Shown one piece after another: positions 8,043-14,774 of a DNA stretch of 64,000 nucleotides. The stretch is from Mycobacterium haemophilum DSM 44634 (lineage in GTDB: Bacteria; Actinomycetota; Actinomycetes; Mycobacteriales; Mycobacteriaceae), in the NCBI RefSeq assembly GCF_000340435.2, contig NZ_CP011883.2, forward strand, positions 2,960,687-3,024,686, written 5' to 3'. Both the position numbers and the translations under genes were made by a program. The notes beneath the pieces were generated by a model. It was not told the origin of the DNA. It made no database searches and saw nothing but the letters and a program-made list of their open reading frames with translations. Positions within the stretch are counted from its first letter, which is position 1; each line of letters begins with the position of its first letter.

Positions 8043-8885
8043 CTAGTGGACACGAGAATGAGGCTGCACCGGTTGAACGCCACTCACCGCGGGACCGAGA
8101 AATCGCGCAGCCAACCCAATGAACGCCTCGGGATCACCGGTGGCTTCGAAGACCCGGGTGGCGGGCGGCGCGTCATGTGGACGCAGCACGTCTCTTTCGG
8201 TGAGCACCCGCAGCACTTCCTTGGCGGTCTCCTCGGCGCTGGAGACCAGCGTGACGTTTTCGCCCATCGCCAGTTGGATCAGTCCGGACAGCAGCGGGTA
8301 GTGCGTGCAACCCAGCACCAGCGTGTCGACCCCGGCGCGCTGCAGCGGTTCCAGATAACCCTCAGCCAGTCCGAGCACCTGACGACCACTGGTGACCCCG
8401 CGCTCGACGAAGTCGACAAAGCGTGGGCACGCCACCGCGGTGATCTCGGTGTCGCGGGCGGCGGCGAACGCGTCTTGGTACGCGTGCGAGGTGATGGTGG
8501 CCTGGGTGCCGATGACCCCAATGCGGCCGTTGCGGGTGGCGGCAACCGCACGGCGCACGGCCGGCAAAATGACCTCGACGACGGGCACGTCGTAGCGCTC
8601 ACGAGCGTCGCGCAGGCACGCCGCGGACGCGGTGTTGCACGCAATCACCAGGACCTTGACGCCGCGGCCAACCAGGTCGTCACCGATGGCCAGCGCGTGC
8701 GCACGAATCTCGGGGATGGACAGCGGTCCGTACGGGCCGTTGCCGGTATCGCCCACATACACCATGTCCTCGTCGGGCAGCTGGTCGATGATCGCCCGCG
8801 CGACCGTCAATCCGCCGACGCCGGAGTCGAAAACCCCGACGGGCAACTGGGGTCCCCGCCGGCCGGCAGGGGACGACGAGCTCAT
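8043..8885 (-). CDS. murI: Glutamate racemase
   Basis: 280-residue cofactor-independent racemase supplying D-glutamate for peptidoglycan. Both catalytic cysteines are present: Cys83 in ACNTAS and Cys193 in GCTHYPLL. The N-terminal VGVFDSGVGGLTV and YVGDTGNGPYG motifs are also intact. Start ATG 8883-8885 overlaps the rhomboid stop by 4 nt (ATGA), so translation is coupled. The first 14 residues (SSSSPAGRRG-type) extend beyond the M. tuberculosis protein. Corresponds to Rv1338. Confidence 0.93.
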   Translation of the reverse strand: MSSSSPAGRRGPQLPVGVFDSGVGGLTVARAIIDQLPDEDMVYVGDTGNGPYGPLSIPEIRAHALAIGDDLVGRGVKVLVIACNTASAACLRDARERYDVPVVEVILPAVRRAVAATRNGRIGVIGTQATITSHAYQDAFAAARDTEITAVACPRFVDFVERGVTSGRQVLGLAEGYLEPLQRAGVDTLVLGCTHYPLLSGLIQLAMGENVTLVSSAEETAKEVLRVLTERDVLRPHDAPPATRVFEATGDPEAFIGLAARFLGPAVSGVQPVQPHSRVH

Positions 8886-9562
8886 GTCTTTCCGCGCGGC
8901 GAACCGGTGCCGGCTTTTTTGAGTGCGCGGGCCTTACGTTCCGGCACGGACAACAGATACGCGGCCACGACACCTGCGATCGCGCCACACAAATGGCCCT
9001 GCCACGACACGCCGCCGCATCTGCCGAGCACCGGCATGGCACCCAACAGCACGCCGCCGTATGCGAATAAGACCACCAGCCCGATGATGATGTCCCACAC
9101 CTTACGGACGAACAACCCGAACACCAGAAGGAAGGCCAGCCAGCCGAAGATCAGGCCGGAGGCCCCGATGTGGTCGGTCGGGCCGCAGCTGCTGCCCAGA
9201 TCGCCGATAAGCCAGGTGCCGAAGCCGCCGAGGATCCACACCATCGCGGTGGCGAGGGCGAACCGGGACAATCCGGCCAGCGTCATCAGAAACCCAAGTA
9301 CCAGCAGCGGGATCGTATTGGCCATCAGGTGTTGCCAGTTGGCGTGCAGCACGGGCGCGAAGATGACCCCCGAAAGGCCGTCAGTTTTCAACGGCTTGAT
9401 CCCATTGGCATCCAGGGAATGCCGGGTCAGCTGATCAATCAGCTCGACGAGGTATAGCAACGCCACGAAGGTGAGGATCGTGGCCCCGCCCACCATCCAC
9501 CGGGGCCGCCTGTTTGTCTCGGTCGCCGGTTTATGGCCCAGATTTTTCGCCGGCTGGTTCAT
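8882..9562 (-). CDS. Rhomboid-family intramembrane serine protease
   Basis: 226-residue polytopic membrane protein with about six membrane segments. The catalytic Ser135 lies in HIGASGLIFGW (GxSG) and the catalytic His190 in SWQGHLCGAIAG. An H-x3-N pair (His78, Asn82 in HANWQHLMAN) supports the oxyanion hole. It cleaves membrane protein substrates within the bilayer; the substrate is unknown. Start ATG 9560-9562 overlaps the stop of a 26-codon reading frame in the MIRU-like element upstream. Corresponds to Rv1337, with a different N-terminus. Confidence 0.88.
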   Translation of the reverse strand: MNQPAKNLGHKPATETNRRPRWMVGGATILTFVALLYLVELIDQLTRHSLDANGIKPLKTDGLSGVIFAPVLHANWQHLMANTIPLLVLGFLMTLAGLSRFALATAMVWILGGFGTWLIGDLGSSCGPTDHIGASGLIFGWLAFLLVFGLFVRKVWDIIIGLVVLFAYGGVLLGAMPVLGRCGGVSWQGHLCGAIAGVVAAYLLSVPERKARALKKAGTGSPRGKT

Positions 9563-9639
9563 GAGCGCCGCTCTCCCCCGCAAGCGGGCGGTACCCCCAC
9601 CTCATCGCTTCGCTCTGCATCGTCGCCGGCGCGGGTCAT
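9559..9639 (-). repeat. MIRU-like element with 26-codon frame between cysM and rhomboid
   Basis: 81 bp that exactly fill the gap between cysM and the rhomboid gene. On the minus strand a reading frame opens with ATG 9637-9639, which overlaps the cysM TGA (ATGA), and closes with TGA 9559-9561, which overlaps the rhomboid ATG (ATGA). It encodes MTRAGDDAERSDEVGVPPAC plus six residues. The left half carries CCGGCGACGATGCAGAGCGA and GCGATGAG, the core I remember from M. tuberculosis MIRUs. The right half is an inverted repeat of the GTGGGGGTACC...GGGGGAGAGC type. The element keeps translation coupled across the junction. Whether a peptide accumulates is unknown. Confidence 0.75.
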
Positions 9640-10598
9640 GCCCATAGCTGCCCGTCCAGGGCGTTCTCGGCATCATCCAGGCTACCGGCGTAGGCGCCGG
9701 TGGACAGATACTTCCAGCCGGCGTCGGCGACTATCAACGCGATGTCAGCGCGTTCACCGGCAGCTAGCGCCGCGGATCCCATCGCGAAGGCGGCATGCAG
9801 CACCGCGCCGGTTGAGATGCCAGCAAAGATGCCTTCGGAATCCACCAGCTCTCGGGTGCGACGCACGGCGTCGGCGGCGCCCACCGAGTACCGGGTGGTC
9901 AGCACGTCCGGGTCATACAGCTCGGGCACAAATCCTTCATCGATGTTGCGCAGCGCATACACCCCCTCACCGTAGCGGGGTTCGGCGGCCACGATCTTGA
10001 CGCCGGGAACACGCTCACGTAGGAATCGGCCAGTACCCATCAGGGTGCCCGTGGTGCCTAGGCCGGCGACGAAGTGAGTGATCTCGGGTAAGTCGGCAAG
10101 CAGCTCGGGACCGGTGCCACAGTAGTGCGAGTCGGTGTTGGCCGGGTTGCCGTACTGATACAGCATCACCCACGACGGATTCGCGGCGGCCAGCTCTTTG
10201 GCGGTGGCTACCGCGGTGTTGGATCCGCCCTCGGCCGGCGAGAACATGATCCGCGCGCCGTAGAGCTCCAGCAGCTGGCGCCGCTCCGTCGACGTGTTCT
10301 CGGGCATCACACAGATCAGCTGGTACCCCTTAAGCCGAGCTGCCATCGCCAGCGAGATACCAGTGTTACCGCTGGTGGGTTCGAGAATCGTCGCACCCGG
10401 CGCCAGCAGCCCGTCGGCCTCGGCCTGCTCGATCATCCGCAGCGCCGGCCGGTCCTTGATCGACCCGGTCGGATTGCGGTCCTCGAGCTTGGCCCATAGC
10501 CGCACGTGCGGGTCATCTCCCCATCGTGGCGACAGGTTCTGCAGACCGACCAGCGGCGTGTTGCCCAGGGTGGCTAACAGCGAGTCGTATCGCGTCAT
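9636..10598 (-). CDS. cysM: O-phosphoserine sulfhydrylase, CysO-dependent
   Basis: 320-residue PLP enzyme. The PLP Lys48 is in TGSIKDRP, the phosphate loop is TSGNTGIS, and GLGTTGTLMGTGRF follows. It converts O-phosphoserine to cysteine using CysO thiocarboxylate as sulfur donor. The C-terminal tail (GSLDDAENALDGQLWA) is the type that closes over the active site in the M. tuberculosis enzyme. It lies 9 bp behind cysO, giving a mec-cysO-cysM order like Rv1334-1336. The pathway resists oxidants because O-phosphoserine and thiocarboxylate replace O-acetylserine and free sulfide. Confidence 0.93.
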   Translation of the reverse strand: MTRYDSLLATLGNTPLVGLQNLSPRWGDDPHVRLWAKLEDRNPTGSIKDRPALRMIEQAEADGLLAPGATILEPTSGNTGISLAMAARLKGYQLICVMPENTSTERRQLLELYGARIMFSPAEGGSNTAVATAKELAAANPSWVMLYQYGNPANTDSHYCGTGPELLADLPEITHFVAGLGTTGTLMGTGRFLRERVPGVKIVAAEPRYGEGVYALRNIDEGFVPELYDPDVLTTRYSVGAADAVRRTRELVDSEGIFAGISTGAVLHAAFAMGSAALAAGERADIALIVADAGWKYLSTGAYAGSLDDAENALDGQLWA

Positions 10599-10607
10599 AT
10601 GCTCCGC

Positions 10608-10880
10608 TCACCCACCTGCCACGGCGGGCAAGATGGTGACCGAGTCACCGTCGGCTACCGCGGTGTCTAGGCCGCCGGAAAATCGCACGTCCTCGTCGTT
10701 GACATAGATGTTCACGAAGCGGTGCAGCTTGCCGTTATCGATCAGGCGCTCGGAGATACCCGAGTAGTTGGACTCCAGGTCGCTGATGACCGCGCCCAGT
10801 GTGTCGCCGCTGGCGGATACGCGCTTCTGGCCACCGGTGTGCGGCCGCAGGACGGTCGGGATGGAAACGGTGACGCTCAT
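10608..10880 (-). CDS. cysO: Sulfur-carrier protein CysO
   Basis: 90-residue ubiquitin-fold sulfur carrier ending in the essential Gly-Gly (ILPAVAGG). The C-terminal glycine is adenylated and thiocarboxylated (by a MoeZ-type protein, not in this window), then receives the cysteine made by CysM. The loop around SERLIDNGKLHRF is about 3 residues shorter than I recall for M. tuberculosis CysO (93 residues); the rest is nearly identical. Start ATG 10878-10880 is preceded by AAAGG. Follows mec and precedes cysM. Confidence 0.92.
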   Translation of the reverse strand: MSVTVSIPTVLRPHTGGQKRVSASGDTLGAVISDLESNYSGISERLIDNGKLHRFVNIYVNDEDVRFSGGLDTAVADGDSVTILPAVAGG

Positions 10881-10921
10881 GCGGGCCTTTCTTGGACTCT
10901 TGGGAGACTTTCGGGGTCTGC

Positions 10922-11329
10922 TCAGTACTTTTCGACGACAGTGACGGGCTCTTCGGTGACGGCGCCGTCGACAATGCGGTAGCTGCGCAGCTCGTGACGG
11001 TCTGGGTCGCGGGTGGACACCAGCACGTAGTGTGCGTCCGGTTCGGCGGCCAGGTTCACATCCGTACGGCTGGGATACGCCTCGGTCGCGGTGTGCGAGT
11101 GATAGATGACGACGGCGGCCTCACCCGCGTCTTCCATCGCCCGCCACACGTGGAGCTGCTCGTGCGCGTCGAATCGGTAGAACGTCGGCGACCGCTCGGC
11201 GTTGACCATGGGGATGTGGCGCTCGGGGCGACCGGAACCCTCTGGACCGGCCAGCACCCCGCACGCTTCGTCAGGGTGGTCGCGACGCGCGTGGGCCACC
11301 ATCGCAGCCACCAAGTCAGCACGAATCAC
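10922..11329 (-). CDS. mec: JAMM-motif metallopeptidase Mec, CysO-cysteine hydrolase
   Basis: 135 residues. Zinc-dependent JAB1/MPN peptidase that releases cysteine from the CysO-Cys adduct. The JAMM motif is complete: His77, His79, Ser87, Asp90 in HSHTATEAYPSRTD. Start GTG 11327-11329 overlaps the TGA of the upstream S58 peptidase gene (GTGA); two TTG codons just upstream (11330-11335), 7 nt after GGAGAGGG, are possible alternatives. The frame is open far upstream but that is the shadow of the S58 gene. Corresponds to Rv1334. Confidence 0.9.
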   Translation of the reverse strand: MIRADLVAAMVAHARRDHPDEACGVLAGPEGSGRPERHIPMVNAERSPTFYRFDAHEQLHVWRAMEDAGEAAVVIYHSHTATEAYPSRTDVNLAAEPDAHYVLVSTRDPDRHELRSYRIVDGAVTEEPVTVVEKY

Positions 11330-12387
11330 CAACAACGATTGCCCTCTCCGATTGAGGTCCTGAATGCTCCGGGCAACATGGCGCGGTAAGTCGGTATTCC
11401 AGCGACCGACTCGGCGGTCAGCACCCCAGCCAGCACCGCCCGCGCCAGGCAATCGGCCGCGGCCGCGCCCACCTCGGCGACCAGCCTCGTGTCCGGAGAC
11501 ATCGCCGCGGGCGCGGTGTTCCCAACGGCCCCCGAGGCTACCTCGACGGCCCCGGTCGCCAGCGCGAACACCGTATCGCCGTCCAGCGGGGTGTGCGCCG
11601 GCCGGATGGTGCGAGCCAGGCCGTCGTGCGCGGCTATGGCGACGCGCCGGCAGGCGGCCGGGCTCAGCGCGGCGTTCGTCGCCACCACGGCGATCGTGGT
11701 GTTCAGTGGGTCCAGCGGGGAGGGCAGCCGCGCGAACACGTCGATCTGCTCGGCCGGGGGTGGCGTCAGCGCAAACTCTTCGATCAGGTCCGCCATCCAC
11801 GGCAGACCGGTGGCCCGGTCGACGACGTCGCCGACAGAGTTCACCACCACCACCGCGCCCACCGTCACCCCCGACGCCAGCGCGATCGACGCGGTGCCGA
11901 CGCCGCCCTTGAGCGCGCCAGCCCGCGCCCCCACCCCGGCGCCGACCGTTCCGACCGCGATGGGGCCGTCAAAAGCCGCCGCAGCCGCTTGGTAGCCGAA
12001 GTCCGCTGTCGGCCGGCAGTGAAAGCCGCCGACTGACAGATCGAAAATCACCGCGCCCGGCACGATGGGCACCACTCCGCCGCGCATCTCCACGCCGCGC
12101 TCGTGTTCCTCCAGCCAGCGCATGACGCCGTCGGCGGCCGCCAGACCGTAGGCACTGCCGCCGGCGAGCAGCACCGCGTCAACGAACCGCACACTGTTGG
12201 CTGGGTCGAGCAGGTCAGTCTCCCGGGTGCCCGGCGCGCCACCCCGGCAATCGACCGCACCAACCGTCCCGGGCGGTGTCAGCACGACGGTCACACCGCA
12301 GGCCCAGCCCGCACCGAGGGACGCGTCAGGATCAAGCCTGTGGTAGTGGCCAACCTGGATACCCGCGACGTCAGTGATGGAGTTCAT
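11326..12387 (-). CDS. S58/DmpA-NylC-type self-processing N-terminal nucleophile hydrolase
   Basis: 353 residues. Belongs to the P1/S58 family that cleaves itself into alpha and beta chains, exposing a Thr or Ser nucleophile. The predicted site is Asn229-Thr230 in PLNTTIAVVATNAAL, matching the Asn/Thr cleavage of NylC. Other family motifs: AGWACGVTVVL, CRGGAPGTRETDLL, LLAGGSAYGLAAADGVMRWLEE and GARAGALKGGVGTAS. Start ATG 12385-12387 overlaps the previous gene's stop (ATGA). Corresponds to Rv1333; the natural substrate is unknown. The last about 10 residues (after PGAF) differ from the M. tuberculosis protein. Confidence 0.88.
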   Translation of the reverse strand: MNSITDVAGIQVGHYHRLDPDASLGAGWACGVTVVLTPPGTVGAVDCRGGAPGTRETDLLDPANSVRFVDAVLLAGGSAYGLAAADGVMRWLEEHERGVEMRGGVVPIVPGAVIFDLSVGGFHCRPTADFGYQAAAAAFDGPIAVGTVGAGVGARAGALKGGVGTASIALASGVTVGAVVVVNSVGDVVDRATGLPWMADLIEEFALTPPPAEQIDVFARLPSPLDPLNTTIAVVATNAALSPAACRRVAIAAHDGLARTIRPAHTPLDGDTVFALATGAVEVASGAVGNTAPAAMSPDTRLVAEVGAAAADCLARAVLAGVLTAESVAGIPTYRAMLPGAFRTSIGEGNRCW

Positions 12388-12974
12388 CGGGTCGCCATCA
12401 GCGCCAAAACCAGGTATTCCTGCAACACCGTCAGCCACTGGTAGACGTCGAAGTGCGCGGACAGCGGATGGTCGGCTGGCACCCGTTCGGGTCCCTGGGG
12501 GCCGACCTCAAGCATGACACCGAGCGCCAGTCGAAGGTCGTTGACCGCAGCGATCCAGGCATTCGCACTTTCTTCGCTTAGTTCCAACCGGCCGCCGTTT
12601 TCCGGAACCGTGTCCAACAACTGCTGTGCAGCAACACGTTTGGCGTCGATGATCTCCGGTTCGTGCAGACTGCGCAACGCGGCGTTGAGGCTATCGGCGG
12701 CATCGAGAGCCGACGGGTTTAAGTGGTCCTTGTCGTCTGGCTTGTAGAAGTCGGGCAGCAGCCGACGCAGCGTCGGGTCCCCCGGACGCTGCGCATTCCC
12801 GGCTTTGATACCGGTGATTTCCTCAAGTTCGTCTGGCGGCAAGGAAGATTCGCGCTCGTTCAGCAAACCGAGCATCGCGCCGACGAGGTTCTTGAGCAGG
12901 GCAGCCTCGTGCGGCGCCAAGGCGGACCGAAAACGGGGACCGTTGGCGGTCTCAACGCGCTTCCATTTGCGCAC
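12384..12974 (-). CDS. DUF2017 protein (Rv1332-like)
   Basis: 196 residues from GTG 12972-12974, starting MRKWKRVETANGPRFRSAL. Predicted soluble and mostly helical, with ALAPHEAALLKNLVGAML, GDPTLRRLLPDFY and AWIAAVNDLRLALGVMLEVG stretches. It lies between clpS and the S58 hydrolase, a fixed order in actinobacteria, and overlaps the next start by 4 nt. The frame is open 22 codons further, over the end of clpS; the conserved RGYPGSS just before the chosen start leaves the start open. Function unknown; a link to ClpS-mediated proteolysis is suggested by context only. Confidence 0.8.
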   Translation of the reverse strand: MRKWKRVETANGPRFRSALAPHEAALLKNLVGAMLGLLNERESSLPPDELEEITGIKAGNAQRPGDPTLRRLLPDFYKPDDKDHLNPSALDAADSLNAALRSLHEPEIIDAKRVAAQQLLDTVPENGGRLELSEESANAWIAAVNDLRLALGVMLEVGPQGPERVPADHPLSAHFDVYQWLTVLQEYLVLALMATR

Positions 12975-12999
12975 GGACGATCCCGGATACCCTCGGATC

Positions 13000-13317
13000 T
13001 CACCGGTCCTGCTGCATCGTCGCCCACAAACCGGCGGCATGCAGTTTGGACACGTCGACCTCCATAGACTCCCGGCTGCCCGCCGACACCACTGCCTTAC
13101 CTTCGTTGTGAACCTGCAGCATCAGCCTGGTGGCATGCGGCTCGCTGTAGCCGAACAGTTTCTGGAACACGTACGTCACATACGTCATCAGGTTGACCGG
13201 GTCGTCCCACACAATCGTCACCCATGGACAGGCCGTGACGTCTACCGGAGCGGCCTCGCGTTGTCCGGTAGTGCCCGGCCTCACCTTCGGCTCTGTCGGC
13301 GCTGACGTTACAACCAT
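13000..13317 (-). CDS. clpS: ClpS, N-degron adaptor of the Clp protease
   Basis: 105 residues. A variable N-terminal extension (about residues 1-30) precedes the conserved core: WVTIVWDDPVNLMTYVTYVFQKLFGYS, then ATRLMLQVHNEGKAVV. The DDPVNLM loop and the H-N-E-G motif form the pocket that binds destabilising N-terminal residues and delivers them to ClpC1/ClpP. Divergent from pncB. Corresponds to Rv1331. Confidence 0.9.
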   Translation of the reverse strand: MVVTSAPTEPKVRPGTTGQREAAPVDVTACPWVTIVWDDPVNLMTYVTYVFQKLFGYSEPHATRLMLQVHNEGKAVVSAGSRESMEVDVSKLHAAGLWATMQQDR

Positions 13318-13364
13318 GGCCTATACGATACCGAGCCGGTGCTGGCAGCCGTTACCGTTGCGGG

Positions 13365-14771
13365 ATGAACGACTCGGTCTTAGCTGGGCGACAATGCGGG
13401 CCGATACGGCCCGTTGTGGGGGCACCCCCAGCCGCGCAGCGGCGAGGGGGAGAGCCCGGCAATCTAGACCCAGCTGGGCTGCTGACCGACAGGTACGAGT
13501 TGACCATGTTGGCGGCGGCGTTGCGCGACGGCACCGCTCACCGCCAGACCACATTTGAAGTGTTCGCCCGCCGACTCCCGGAGGGTCGCCGTTACGGGGT
13601 GGTCGCCGGAACCGGCCGATTGCTGGAAGCCTTGCCGCAGTTCAGGTTCGACGACGACGCCTGCCAGTTGCTGGCCCAATTCCTCGACTCCGACACGTTG
13701 AACTATCTACGCGGTTTTCGGTTCGGCGGCGACATCGATGGGTACGCCGAGGGTGAGCTCTACTTTCCCGGGTCGCCCATCCTATCGGTGCGCGGAACCT
13801 TCGCCGAATGCGTGGTGATCGAAACGCTGGTGTTATCGATCTTCAACCACGACAGCGCGATCGCGGCGGCGGCTGCTCGCATGGTCAGTGCCGCCGGGGA
13901 ACGCCCGCTGATCGAGATGGGATCGCGACGGACCCACGAGCGCGCCGCGGTCGCGGCGGCCCGCGCCGCCTATATCGCCGGTTTTGCCGCGACATCGAAC
14001 TTAGAGGCCCAGCGGCGCTACGGAATACCGACCGGGGGCACCGCCGCCCACGCGTTCACGATGTTGCATAGTCGCGATGACGCCCCACCCGAAGTGACGG
14101 AACTCGCCGCGTTTCACGCTCAAGTCGACGCGCTGGGCGTCGACACCACGCTGTTGGTGGACACCTATGACGTGACGACCGGCGTGGCCAATGCGGTGGC
14201 CGCCGCCGGTACCACGCTGGGTGCGGTCCGCATCGACTCCGGCGAGCTGGGGGTGCTGACCCGCCAGGTGCGCGAACAGCTCGACCAGCTGGGCGCCACC
14301 AAGACCCGCATCGTGGTGTCCGGCGATCTTGACGAGTTCTCCATCGCCGCGTTGCGCGCCGAGCCGGTGGACAGCTACGGCGTCGGCACGTCGCTGGTCA
14401 CCGGCTCGGGCGCGCCCACCGCGAACATGGTCTACAAACTGGTCGAAGTTGACGGCATGGCAGTCCAGAAACGCAGTAACCACAAGGAATCCCGCGGAGG
14501 CCGCAAAGAGGCGCTGCGAGTGTCGCGTGCCAGCGGAACCATCACCGAGGAGGTCGTCTATCCGGCGGGCCGCGCACCCGCCAGCACCGAACCGTGCCGG
14601 ATGTTGACCATTCCACTGGCCCGGGCGGGGCGCGTTGTCGCCGACACCGATGGCGGCGCACTGGCCGCAGCGCGCAAACTGGTGGCGTCCGGGCTGCACA
14701 GCCTGCCGTGGGAGGGGCTGAAATTGGCGCACGGCGACGCGGCGATCCCGACGCGGCAGATCCCGGCTTAA
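13365..14771 (+). CDS. pncB: Nicotinate phosphoribosyltransferase
   Basis: Up to 468 residues. Makes nicotinate mononucleotide from nicotinate and PRPP for NAD salvage. Motifs: LLTDRYELTMLAAAL at the real domain start, GSRRTHERAAVAAARAAY, LVDTYDVTTGVANA, IRIDSGELGVL and GTSLVTGSGAPTANMVYKLVE. The N-terminus is uncertain. ATG 13365 has no good ribosome site and the first about 30 codons include several rare ones. GTG 13416 sits in a repeat-like inverted sequence and gives a protein similar in length to Rv1330c (PncB1). Divergent from clpS and 3 bp ahead of dinG. Confidence 0.85.
   Translation: MNDSVLAGRQCGPIRPVVGAPPAAQRRGGEPGNLDPAGLLTDRYELTMLAAALRDGTAHRQTTFEVFARRLPEGRRYGVVAGTGRLLEALPQFRFDDDACQLLAQFLDSDTLNYLRGFRFGGDIDGYAEGELYFPGSPILSVRGTFAECVVIETLVLSIFNHDSAIAAAAARMVSAAGERPLIEMGSRRTHERAAVAAARAAYIAGFAATSNLEAQRRYGIPTGGTAAHAFTMLHSRDDAPPEVTELAAFHAQVDALGVDTTLLVDTYDVTTGVANAVAAAGTTLGAVRIDSGELGVLTRQVREQLDQLGATKTRIVVSGDLDEFSIAALRAEPVDSYGVGTSLVTGSGAPTANMVYKLVEVDGMAVQKRSNHKESRGGRKEALRVSRASGTITEEVVYPAGRAPASTEPCRMLTIPLARAGRVVADTDGGALAAARKLVASGLHSLPWEGLKLAHGDAAIPTRQIPA
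13416..13454 (+). repeat. Inverted-repeat element of the GTGGGGG/GGGGGAGAGC type
   Basis: TGGGGG-CA-CCCCCA forms a tight inverted repeat at 13417-13430. It is followed by CCGCGCAGCGGCGAGGGGGA and GAGC. The same outline (GTGGGGG, ACC, ..., GGGGGAGAGC) occurs on the other strand in the MIRU-like element between cysM and the rhomboid gene. The two copies suggest a dispersed element that here forms the 5' end of pncB. Confidence 0.5.
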
Positions 14772-14774
14772 GCC

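Noticed and set aside
7731..9434. 567-codon plus-strand open frame across murI and the rhomboid gene
   Set aside because: It mirrors the codon pattern of the minus-strand genes, has no family motif, and both minus-strand genes have intact catalytic residues.
10922..11800. 292-codon version of Mec
   Set aside because: The first 157 codons are a frame shadow of the S58 hydrolase; the GTGA overlap gives the true start.
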